DNA from: Elusimicrobia bacterium CG08_land_8_20_14_0_20_59_10
Lineage (GTDB): Bacteria; Elusimicrobiota; Elusimicrobia; Elusimicrobiales; UBA9959
Reading direction: 5' to 3'
DNA: 7,121 bases
Assembly (NCBI GenBank): GCA_002779045.1
Contig: PEXO01000137.1
Span: 1 to 7,121 of the forward strand
Part shown: positions 1 to 6,809 of the stretch, piece after piece
Layout: each line of letters opens with the position of its first letter
Position numbering within the stretch: position 1 is the stretch's first letter
Notes under the pieces: model-generated
What the model was told of the DNA's origin: nothing
The model's database searches: none
The model's input: only the letters and a program-made list of their open reading frames with translations
Program-made: the position numbers and the translations under genes

Positions 1-94
1 GCGCTATGCGCTTCAGACGGCCAGGCGCTATGCGCTTCAGACGGCCAGGCGCTATGCGCTTCAGACGGCCAGGCGCTATGCGTATCAGACGGCC
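1..94. repeat. 24-bp tandem repeat array, 3 perfect copies plus 1 variant
   Basis: Perfect units occupy 1-24, 25-48 and 49-72. A fourth copy (73-94) differs by two bases, reading CGTATCAG where the others have CGCTTCAG, and lacks the last two bases. There are no spacers between units, so this is not a CRISPR array. The array starts at or before the window edge, so its full length is unknown. Because 24 is a multiple of three, the repeats do not break the minus-strand transposase frame; they encode the octapeptide APGRLKRI over and over. Each perfect unit contains TTCAGACGGC. Related degenerate copies lie in opposite orientation at 451-491. Confidence 0.95.
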
Positions 95-565
95 TATGGC
101 TTCGTAATCAAAGCGCGGATCCAACTGACACTGTTCATCCGGCGTGCCGGCGGTGTTTTGGCAAAGGAAGCGGTTTATTCCCTCAGCGAATATTCTTGAA
201 AGCCCGCCCGCCAGTGCCGGATCGTGGTTCAGGAAATAGCGCAGCCGTTTGGAGACCGCCAAAACCCATTGCCTGTAAGGCACAAAGGCCAGCAGCCGCT
301 CCAATGCCTGGCCGGTTATAATGGCGGAGCGTTTGGCATCGCAATTTTGGCAACCCCGGCGCTTGCAGGAGAAGGCCACAAAAACATCGTGCCCGCCGCA
401 GCCGGGGCAGCGGAAGCGCACCGCGCCGTAGCGCATTACGCCGCATTCATTGGCCGTCTTATGCGCATAGGCCGCTTGATACGCATAGCGCCTGTTGCGG
501 CACTGGTATTGCCTTGCGCCTGTTGCGGCAGGGCCATAGGCCACTCGGGATGGTCTGCTATGCAT
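2..565 (-). CDS. Partial, probably decayed IS91-type transposase (zinc-binding domain)
   Basis: The minus-strand frame is open from ATG at 565-563, immediately after an in-frame TAG, to the window edge (188 codons, no stop). Residues about 39-135 look like the zinc-ribbon domain of IS91-family Y2/HUH transposases. Visible landmarks are RCPGC (C53, C56), then FSCKRRGCQNC (C67, C72, C75), DAKR, VPYRQWVLAVSKRLRYFL (95-112) and HDPAL (114-118). Family members usually have one more residue between the third and fourth cysteines (SCKxRGFCPSC), so this copy is slightly atypical. Residues 1-38 do not resemble the family and come partly from short repeats. From about residue 157 the frame becomes the APGRLKRI octapeptide repeat, just before the HUH motif (HxH) would be expected. 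No catalytic histidines or tyrosines are visible. In the family these proteins nick single-stranded DNA for rolling-circle-like transposition. I infer a truncated, non-functional remnant, although the rest of a gene could lie outside the window. Confidence 0.7.
   Translation of the reverse strand, partial: MHSRPSRVAYGPAATGARQYQCRNRRYAYQAAYAHKTANECGVMRYGAVRFRCPGCGGHDVFVAFSCKRRGCQNCDAKRSAIITGQALERLLAFVPYRQWVLAVSKRLRYFLNHDPALAGGLSRIFAEGINRFLCQNTAGTPDEQCQLDPRFDYEAIGRLIRIAPGRLKRIAPGRLKRIAPGRLKRIA
73..98 (+). repeat. Left arm of 26-bp imperfect inverted repeat
   Basis: This 26-bp stretch (begins GCGCTATGCGTATCA, ends CGGCCTATG) matches the reverse complement of 466-491 at 24 of 26 positions. The only difference is GA versus AG in the middle. 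It overlaps the variant fourth copy of the tandem repeat. Together the two arms bracket the recognisable transposase fragment. They could be remnants of element ends or simply inverted copies of the local repeat family. IS91 elements normally lack long terminal inverted repeats, so true transposase ends are not assumed. Confidence 0.85.
451..486 (-). repeat. Two degenerate 18-bp tandem units related to the 24-bp repeat
   Basis: On the minus strand, two adjacent 18-bp units, 486-469 and 468-451, each begin ATGCG and continue through a CGGCC-type core. They share 13 of 18 bases. Each corresponds to the 24-bp unit at 1-94 without its GGCGCT hexamer, in opposite orientation. In the transposase frame they encode unremarkable residues (about 28-39), just before the zinc ribbon. 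Confidence 0.7.
466..491 (-). repeat. Right arm of 26-bp imperfect inverted repeat
   Basis: This is the partner of 73-98, identical at 24 of 26 positions on the opposite strand. The span from the outer edge of the left arm to the outer edge of this arm is 419 bp. It joins directly to the GCGCC that starts the 15-bp direct repeat at 488, so several repeat types are nested here. Confidence 0.85.
488..530. repeat. 15-bp direct repeat, 28-bp period
   Basis: GCGCCTGTTGCGGCA occurs exactly at 488-502 and again at 516-530, separated by 13 bp of unrelated sequence. The leading GCGCCTG also occurs, on the minus strand, at the junctions of the 24-bp tandem units, so this direct repeat looks like another derivative of the same family. 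It lies 86 bp upstream of the addA start. Confidence 0.85.
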
Positions 566-615
566 CTATGCGGCCTGGCGGTGAACAAAGTAGAATTAAG
601 GTGCGGTCTAAAGGC

Positions 616-3600
616 ATGGCTAAAAAGAGCGAGATAATACTTATAAGCGCTTCGGCGGGCTCGGGCAAGACCCATGCCCTTACCCGCCGCTATGTGCGCC
701 TGCTCCTGGGCGGCGCCGCGCCCGAGAGCATACTGGCGGTGACCTTCACCAATAATGCCGCCAAGGAGATGAAGGAGCGCATACTGGGCTGGCTGAAGAA
801 GGCCGCCTCCGGGGCCGAAGGCAGCGAAACCACACAACTGCTGGAAGACATCGGCCTAAAGCTGCCTGCGCTTAAGGCGAAAGCTTCCGCCATACTGGAA
901 GACCTGCTGTGCAATTATTATAACGTGCATGTGCAGACCATAGACAGTTTCCTTAACCGCATAGCCATGTCGTCCGCCGGCGAGCTGGGTATGCCGCTCA
1001 ACCCCGCCATCACCATGAGCCACGGGCGGCTGACGGACGTGGCGCTGTATTCCATACTTTCTAAAGAGGGGCGGAGTTCGCTGACGAAGGCCGAGGTGGA
1101 CGAGTTCCTGGATTCCCTGCCGCCCGGGGACGCCTATCCCTGGGACCCCGTGGAGAAGATGCGCGAGATCTACCAGAGCCTGCTGACCTTCGAGGGCAAA
1201 TCCGACGGACATATCGAGCCGGCGGAAATAAAAAAGAAGGACGTGCAGGACGCGGAGGACGCCATAGTCGCCAAGAGCGCGGCCTTCCTGAAGCTGGCGG
1301 ATACGCGCAAACACGTTTATTTCCTTAAGAGCAAGCCCAAAGAGCCGCGGTACTTCGCCGACGTTATCAAGGAGAAAGCCAGGAAAGCTATAGAGTGCGG
1401 GAATTATGCGGGGATCTTTAATAACTTCGACGTGACCTACGGCTTCTTTAACGGCGGCCGGATAAAAGCGGCGGCTGTTCCGGAGGAACTCTCCGCCCCG
1501 GTGCAGGAGCTCAGGGACGCGGTAAAAAAACATGTCCGGCTGCATGCCTATTACCGCCTGAACGGCTTTGTAAAACTTTATTCCAAGTTCAAGGAAGAGC
1601 TTGAACGCATAAAATCCGGCGTGGAGGATATCGCCCACATAGACGATATAGCCAAGAAGATAACCGGCTACCTGCGGGCCGGCGGCGGCACGGCCGTGCC
1701 CGAGGTGTATATCCGCCTGGGCGAACGCGTGGAGCATTTCCTTATTGACGAGTTCCAGGACACCGACCCGCTGCAGTGGCAGGCGCTGCTGCCGCTGGTG
1801 GTTGAAGCGCTGTCGCGCGGCGGGTCGCTTTTCGTGGTGGGGGACATCAAGCAGGCCATCTACATGTTCCGCTACGCTGATTACCGGATAATGCGCCAGT
1901 TCATGGACGTGCTGTACGGGGTGGGGCCCGACGGGGACCCGCTGGGGATGCAGGCCCTGGCCGACCTGGTGGAACCGGGCAACCGGAAGCCGGACGAACT
2001 GAAAGAGAACCGCCGCAGCGGCGGGGTGATAGTGAAATATGTGGACGACCTGTTCAAGACGCGCCTGCCGGCCTACAGGGAAGGGGAAATAGTCCGCGAC
2101 GGCAATGACCCCACCGGGCTTACCACTTACAGCCAGTCCGCCGAAGAGGGGAAAAAGACCGCCGGGCTGGCCCGGGAGCTGGTTTTTTCCCGCAAGGCAA
2201 TAAGGGCGGCCGCCAGGTCCGCCGAAGAAGGCGACGGCGAGGAAGAAATTTCCGGGGATATTTCGGACCCGCCGGTAAGCGCCAAAGTGGTGGAGCTGAT
2301 AAAAGAGGCCAATGCCCGCTACCGCTACGACCAGATAGCCGTGCTGGCCCCGCAGAACAAGAATATCCGCGCCGTGGTTTCCTGGCTTAATGCCGCCGGC
2401 ATCCCCGTGGCCTCAATGAGTTCGCTGGATATCCGCGAGCGGCCCGTGGTGGCCGAGCTGATAGCGCTGTTCACTTTCCTTGAGTTCCCGGCCGACGACA
2501 TAGCTTTCATGAATTTCGCCTGCGGCGATATCTTCCTTAAGGCCTCGGGCCTGGATAAGGAGGAGGTATTGGCGGCCGCGGCCGGGCACCGCGAGAAATA
2601 CCGCGGTAAGGGAAGGCCGCTTTATACCACCTTTAAAGAAAGGCAGCCCGGCCTCTGGGAAGAACTGGTGGAGCCGCTCTTCGCCAAGATAGGCTATTTG
2701 CCGGCATACGAGCTGGCTTCGCTGGCCTTCTCCATGTTCAAGGTCTTTGAGCGGTTCAGGGAGGAATCCTGTTTCCTGGTCAAGTTCCTAGAGGTGCTGT
2801 CCGGCCTGCAGGGCAAGGGCGCCGCGGATGCGCGCAGCTTCATTAATTTCGCTTCTGACGACGGGGAGGATGCTTCCGGAGCATTCAGTATTGAATTGCC
2901 GGAATACATAGATGCCGTGCGCGTGATGACCTTCCACAAGGCCAAGGGCCTGGGCTTCCCGGTGGTGATAAACCTGCTCTATGAGAAGCGGGGGCAGGGC
3001 GGAAGTTCCTCGGACAGGAATATCTACTATGACAAGAGCGGCCCCGGCGGCGCGGTCCGCGTTGTCTACATAACTAAAGAATACGGCGATTGGGATAAAG
3101 AGCTGAAAGAGATACATGAAGGGCGGGAAGCGGATGAAAAGGTGCAGGCCCTGAACGAGCTTTACGTGGCGACCACCCGCGCCAGGGCCGAGCTGTCCAA
3201 CCTGGTTATCCGCGGCAGCGACGAGCAGGGTAAGGGCGCCGCGGCCAGGTTCCATTACGTTTTTGCCGACGACGAGAAAGGCTGTCCGGACCACGGCGTT
3301 AAAGCGGAACCGCCGGCGCATAAGCCGTCGCTGATCACCCAGCCGGTCTTTCCGGAGCTGCCGGTCCCGGCCGCCGGGACCACGCTGGAAGCCTACCGCG
3401 CCGCCCAGCGCGGCCTGCTTTACCACGATATGCTGATGCGCGTGGACTGGGCGGACGGTGAGCTAAAGGCCAGGCTGGAAAAGGCTTTTGATGTCTGCGC
3501 CTGGAAGTACAGCCCGGCGCTGCGCTCTGAAAAAGCCGCCATTACCGCCAAGCTTTTCAGCCTGCTGGGGAAACCCGCCGTGGCCGCCTTCTTTGAGAAG

Positions 3601-3864
3601 AAGCCGGGGCGCGTATTAAAGCGGGAGGCGCAGTTCGTCTCCGGCCCGGAGGGCGGCCGGCTGCGGCGCATAGACCGCCTGCTGCTGGACGGGGCCGCGC
3701 CAAGCGGCAAGGCCGTGATAGTGGATTTCAAGACCGGCGAGGAATACCCCGGCTATGCGGATACGCTTAAAAAATACGCCGCGGCCGTTTCCGACGCTTT
3801 CGGAATGCCGGCGCAGTGCCGGCTGATCTACCTGGACGAGGAAAAAGTGGAGAAGATTATATGA
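616..3864 (+). CDS. addA: AddA-like ATP-dependent helicase/nuclease subunit A
   Basis: This 1082-aa cytoplasmic DNA-repair motor-nuclease would unwind and resect double-strand-break ends with AddB to feed RecA. SF1A helicase motifs run in order: Walker A SAGSGKT (13-19, K18), motif Ia TFTNNAAKEM (43-52), QTIDSF (107-112), Walker B LIDEFQDTD (376-384), motif III VVGDIKQAIYMFR (407-419), motif IV ENRRS (464-468), motif V VMTFHKAKGLGFP (770-782) and motif VI YVATTRAR (850-857). The C-terminal PD-(D/E)XK nuclease shows H937, RIDR (D1020) and VDFKTG (D1037, K1039). The usual QxxxY of this nuclease family reads TLKKY here (T1050, Y1054), so the Gln seems replaced. The length fits Bacteroidota-type AddA better than the roughly 1230-aa Bacillus protein. 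The ATG at 616 is chosen because the ISASAGSGKT motif normally sits within the first 20 residues. GTG 601 and TTG 514 are in-frame alternatives, but the upstream codons are repeat-derived. No strong Shine-Dalgarno is seen: AAAGG ends one base before the ATG and TAAGG is 14 bases away. A UvrD-only helicase is excluded by the nuclease domain and the addB neighbour. Confidence 0.93.
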   Translation: MAKKSEIILISASAGSGKTHALTRRYVRLLLGGAAPESILAVTFTNNAAKEMKERILGWLKKAASGAEGSETTQLLEDIGLKLPALKAKASAILEDLLCNYYNVHVQTIDSFLNRIAMSSAGELGMPLNPAITMSHGRLTDVALYSILSKEGRSSLTKAEVDEFLDSLPPGDAYPWDPVEKMREIYQSLLTFEGKSDGHIEPAEIKKKDVQDAEDAIVAKSAAFLKLADTRKHVYFLKSKPKEPRYFADVIKEKARKAIECGNYAGIFNNFDVTYGFFNGGRIKAAAVPEELSAPVQELRDAVKKHVRLHAYYRLNGFVKLYSKFKEELERIKSGVEDIAHIDDIAKKITGYLRAGGGTAVPEVYIRLGERVEHFLIDEFQDTDPLQWQALLPLVVEALSRGGSLFVVGDIKQAIYMFRYADYRIMRQFMDVLYGVGPDGDPLGMQALADLVEPGNRKPDELKENRRSGGVIVKYVDDLFKTRLPAYREGEIVRDGNDPTGLTTYSQSAEEGKKTAGLARELVFSRKAIRAAARSAEEGDGEEEISGDISDPPVSAKVVELIKEANARYRYDQIAVLAPQNKNIRAVVSWLNAAGIPVASMSSLDIRERPVVAELIALFTFLEFPADDIAFMNFACGDIFLKASGLDKEEVLAAAAGHREKYRGKGRPLYTTFKERQPGLWEELVEPLFAKIGYLPAYELASLAFSMFKVFERFREESCFLVKFLEVLSGLQGKGAADARSFINFASDDGEDASGAFSIELPEYIDAVRVMTFHKAKGLGFPVVINLLYEKRGQGGSSSDRNIYYDKSGPGGAVRVVYITKEYGDWDKELKEIHEGREADEKVQALNELYVATTRARAELSNLVIRGSDEQGKGAAARFHYVFADDEKGCPDHGVKAEPPAHKPSLITQPVFPELPVPAAGTTLEAYRAAQRGLLYHDMLMRVDWADGELKARLEKAFDVCAWKYSPALRSEKAAITAKLFSLLGKPAVAAFFEKKPGRVLKREAQFVSGPEGGRLRRIDRLLLDGAAPSGKAVIVDFKTGEEYPGYADTLKKYAAAVSDAFGMPAQCRLIYLDEEKVEKII
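3849..3864 (+). promoter_or_regulatory. addB ribosome binding site and ATGA start/stop overlap
   Basis: GGAG at 3849-3852 lies 8 bases before the ATG at 3861, a normal Shine-Dalgarno spacing. That ATG overlaps the addA TGA stop (3862-3864) as ATGA. This supports 3861 as the addB start over the in-frame ATG at 3816, and implies translational coupling that would keep the two subunits balanced. Confidence 0.85.
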
Positions 3865-6809
3865 GCGGGACATTCTCCCTGCTGCCACAGGCTTCGGACC
3901 TTGTCGCGGCCATTGCCGGGCTGCTGGCCGGGCGGGCGGACCTGGCCGACTGCGTGGTGGTGTTCCCCGGCCGGCGGCCGGCCCATTTCCTGCGCAAGAG
4001 TTTATTCGAGCAGCTGGGAAAGTCTTTCGAATCACCCGCCATTTATTCCATGGACGAGTTCGCGGCTTTCCTGGCCGGGTCCGCCGGCGCCGACGGGCCG
4101 GAGATAGGGGAGCTGGACGCGGCCGCCATAATGCGCGGCCTGGAGCCCGGCATAAAGGGGCTGGGCCCGCTGGCCGGCAAGAATTCCGCCGAGCTGGACT
4201 GGTTCCTGCCCTGGGCTATTAAAGCCTTTGCCGATTTCGAGGAAATTAAAAAAGAGCTTAAGACCCCGCGCGATCTGGGCGCTTTGGATCCCGGCCTGGA
4301 GGCCGGGGAGGGCACCGGCATGTACAAGCGGGCCACCGAGTTCAGCGGCAAGTTCGGCGGCTTCTCCAGGCTGTACGGCGCTTTCTACGCCGAGCTGGAG
4401 AAAAAGGGCCTGCTCACCCCGGCCATGAAATACGCGGCGGCCGCCGCGCCGGGCGCGGCCGAAAAAGCCGGGCTGGGGGAGAAAGGGCTGGTCATCCTGG
4501 CCGGCTTCTTCCAGTTTCCCAAAGCCGGGCAGAAACTTGTGGCGGACCTGTTCAAGCTGTCCAACTTCCGCCTGCTGGCGGTTGAGGGGCCCGGCCTGGG
4601 CGCGCGTTACGAATTCCTTTCGAAAAGCGGCCTTATCCCGAAGATAAGACCATACAAAGCGCCGGCCCCGGACGCCGCGAAGTTCAGCTTTTACAAGGCG
4701 GCCGATACGCACAGCGAGGTGTTCGCGCTGGGCCAGGTGATAGATAAGGAAAACTACAGCGAGGGCGACGTGATAGTGCTCCCGGCGGTGGACGCGCTGT
4801 TCCCGGTGGTGCATAATATCCTGCCGGACTTCAAAGAGAATAATATCGCCATCGGCTACCCCGTTTCCCATACGCCGGTCTTTTCGCTGGTGGAGTCCCT
4901 GGGCAAACTGCTGGACCGCGCCGACGACGGCTATTTTATCCCGGACTACCTGGACCTTGTGTTCCATCCTTATGTAAAGGGCACCCTGCACGGCGGCAGC
5001 CCGGAGCTTACCCGCATCCTCTTCCAGGTGCTGCAGGAACATTTCCTGGGCAGGATGAGCCGGTACGCCCGGCTTTCCGCTATAGAGGGGGACAAGGAGT
5101 TCCTTGAGGCCGCGCTGAAGCGGCTGGAACATTACAAAGATTACACTGCGGTGACCGCGGCCGGCATCTCCGCCCACCTTAAAGGCATACACGATGCCGT
5201 TATACGCCCGTTCGAGGAGATAAAGTCCATCGGCGATTTCGCCGCGAAGGTGCTGGGGCTTATCTCCTATGTTTCCAGCTCGACTACGGCGCATAAACAC
5301 CCGTACTGGAAGGATTTCTCCGGGCGCTTCCTTTCGCTGCTGGACGCGGTGAGCGGTTCGCGCCTGGCCGGGGAAGCCTTCAGCGCCCGGCCTTCCTATT
5401 TCAAGTTCTTCGGCGCGGCGGTGAAGGGCGCGGTGTACCCTTTCGAAGGAACGCCGGTGAAAGGCCTGCAGGTGCTGGGCCTGCTGGAGACCCGGGGCCT
5501 GAAGTTCAAACGGGTGTATTTCCTGGACGCCAATGCCGACGCGCTCAACGTGTCGGGCACCGAAGACGCCGTGCTCTCCGACTTCATGCGCGGCCTGCTG
5601 AAGCTGCCCACCTGCCGCGAGCGCGAGGCTGCCCGCAAATATTATTTCGAGACCCTGCTGGGCGGCGCCGGCGCGGTGCAGCTTTTCTACCGCGACAACT
5701 CAAAGTCCGAGAAGAGCCCGTTCGTGGAAGAGCTGCTGTTCCGGCTGGAGTCGGCCGGGGCCGACCGGGAAAAGCTGGAGAACCGCGTCTTCTTCGACCT
5801 TACCTTCAAGAACAAGGAGCCCGCCGCCGTTGCCAAGACCCCCTGGGCAATGAAGCAGCTGGAGAATACCTCGTTCTCGCCTTCGGCCCTTAACCATTAC
5901 CTGGCCTGCCCGCTGCGGTTCTACTACATAAAAGTGCTGGGGCTGAGGGAGCAGGAAGAGGTTTCGGAAGAGATAAGCCGGGCTTCCATCGGCAATATCG
6001 TGCACAGGTCCCTGGAGCTTTACTTCCAGCGCGGCGGCCGGCTGGGCCGGCCTTTCAACCCGGGTAAATTTGAGGAAGAACTGGCAGTACTGCTGGCCTG
6101 CCTGGAAGAGACGTTGGGCTTTTATCATCTTACGGATACTGACAAGGGCTACGGCTACGTGATGCGCCGGCAGGTGGAAAAACGCCTTAAGGATATACTT
6201 CATTTCCATATTGACGGGCTGAAAGGTTTTACCCCGCTGGCCGTGGAGGCCTGGCTGGAGGCCGGTATAACGCTGCCTTCGGGGAAAACGGCCAGGCTGG
6301 CCGGCAAGGCCGACCGCATAGACCTGCGCCCGGGGCCCGACGGAGCAGGCGATAAGATAGTGATAGTGGATTATAAGACAGGCTCGGGTGCGAAGGCGCC
6401 CTCCTGGCACGGCTTCGATCCGGACGGGCCGCGGGCGGATTGGCCCAGGACCCTGCGCTCGGTGCAGCTGCCGGCCTATGTGCTGATGGCCCTTACCGGC
6501 AAGATAGAAACGGGCCCCGGGGCCGCAGACTATGTGACGGCCGCCCTGGCCGGGCGCGGTGTGGCGGAATTTGACGCCTGCCTAATGCTGCTGGGCAGGC
6601 AGGAGATAGCCGAGGAAAGCCTGTACAAACCTTACAGGTTTACCTCCCCGGACGTGCCCGCCGTATTCGGGAAATATAAGAGCGCTATCTGCACCCTGCT
6701 TGAGGAGATCCTGGACCCAGGCCTGCCCTTCGCTCCGACCAGGCGGGAAGACGATTGCCGGCACTGCCCGTTCAAAGTAATGTGCGGCCGCCAGTGGGTT
6801 AAGGAATAG
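3861..6809 (+). CDS. addB: AddB-like helicase-exonuclease subunit B (PD-(D/E)XK nuclease, Fe-S)
   Basis: This 982-aa protein is the expected partner of AddA. The N-terminus reads VVFPGRRPAHFLRK (33-46) where Firmicutes AddB has a Walker A, so it should not bind ATP there. This is the Bacteroidota/Proteobacteria-like form, in which AddA alone is the motor. LGLLETRGLKF (539-549) matches the conserved RecC/AddB segment in the inactive helicase-like body. The C-terminal nuclease is complete: SPSALNHYLACPLRFYY (673-689), GNIVHRSLE with H715, GKADRID with D818, IVDYKTG with D837 and K839, and QLPAY (Q869, Y873). C683 together with C966, C969 and C975 (CRHCPFKVMC) reproduces the C-Xn-C-x2-C-x5-C pattern that holds the 4Fe-4S cluster in AddB/Cas4-type nucleases. 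The start is set at 3861 by the Shine-Dalgarno and the overlap with addA. The final 11 bases overlap the convergent transporter gene. The nuclease and cluster are clear; the middle of the protein is poorly conserved, as is usual for AddB. Confidence 0.92.
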   Translation: MSGTFSLLPQASDLVAAIAGLLAGRADLADCVVVFPGRRPAHFLRKSLFEQLGKSFESPAIYSMDEFAAFLAGSAGADGPEIGELDAAAIMRGLEPGIKGLGPLAGKNSAELDWFLPWAIKAFADFEEIKKELKTPRDLGALDPGLEAGEGTGMYKRATEFSGKFGGFSRLYGAFYAELEKKGLLTPAMKYAAAAAPGAAEKAGLGEKGLVILAGFFQFPKAGQKLVADLFKLSNFRLLAVEGPGLGARYEFLSKSGLIPKIRPYKAPAPDAAKFSFYKAADTHSEVFALGQVIDKENYSEGDVIVLPAVDALFPVVHNILPDFKENNIAIGYPVSHTPVFSLVESLGKLLDRADDGYFIPDYLDLVFHPYVKGTLHGGSPELTRILFQVLQEHFLGRMSRYARLSAIEGDKEFLEAALKRLEHYKDYTAVTAAGISAHLKGIHDAVIRPFEEIKSIGDFAAKVLGLISYVSSSTTAHKHPYWKDFSGRFLSLLDAVSGSRLAGEAFSARPSYFKFFGAAVKGAVYPFEGTPVKGLQVLGLLETRGLKFKRVYFLDANADALNVSGTEDAVLSDFMRGLLKLPTCREREAARKYYFETLLGGAGAVQLFYRDNSKSEKSPFVEELLFRLESAGADREKLENRVFFDLTFKNKEPAAVAKTPWAMKQLENTSFSPSALNHYLACPLRFYYIKVLGLREQEEVSEEISRASIGNIVHRSLELYFQRGGRLGRPFNPGKFEEELAVLLACLEETLGFYHLTDTDKGYGYVMRRQVEKRLKDILHFHIDGLKGFTPLAVEAWLEAGITLPSGKTARLAGKADRIDLRPGPDGAGDKIVIVDYKTGSGAKAPSWHGFDPDGPRADWPRTLRSVQLPAYVLMALTGKIETGPGAADYVTAALAGRGVAEFDACLMLLGRQEIAEESLYKPYRFTSPDVPAVFGKYKSAICTLLEEILDPGLPFAPTRREDDCRHCPFKVMCGRQWVKE

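Noticed and set aside
1..94. CRISPR array
   Set aside because: Units are head to tail with no spacers, the period is only 24 bp, and no cas genes are in the window. Cas4-like features in AddB reflect the shared nuclease fold.
183..446. 87-aa minus-strand frame (arginine/leucine-rich)
   Set aside because: It is a different frame across the transposase fragment. The frame at 565-2 carries the recognisable zinc-ribbon motifs; this one carries none.
530..541. Near-palindrome GGCCATAGGCC as an operator or terminator
   Set aside because: It is short, GC-rich and repeat-derived, with no T-run; such matches are common in this composition.
591..596. TAGAAT as a -10 box for addA
   Set aside because: It is 5 of 6 to the consensus, but no acceptable -35 element lies 16-18 bp upstream and there is no extended TGn. 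It is too weak to annotate.
514..615. N-terminal extension of addA by 34 codons from TTG 514
   Set aside because: The extension is encoded by repeat and spacer DNA, has no homology-like content, and would push the Walker A far from its normal N-terminal position.
224..637. 137-aa plus-strand frame
   Set aside because: Antisense to the transposase fragment and overlapping the addA start; composition is low-complexity and no family is recognisable.
4032..5300. 422-aa minus-strand open frame inside addB (also 856-1737, 2788-3426 and 5700-6410)
   Set aside because: Long antisense frames are expected in GC-rich coding DNA. None shows recognisable motifs, and the sense strand is well explained by addA and addB.
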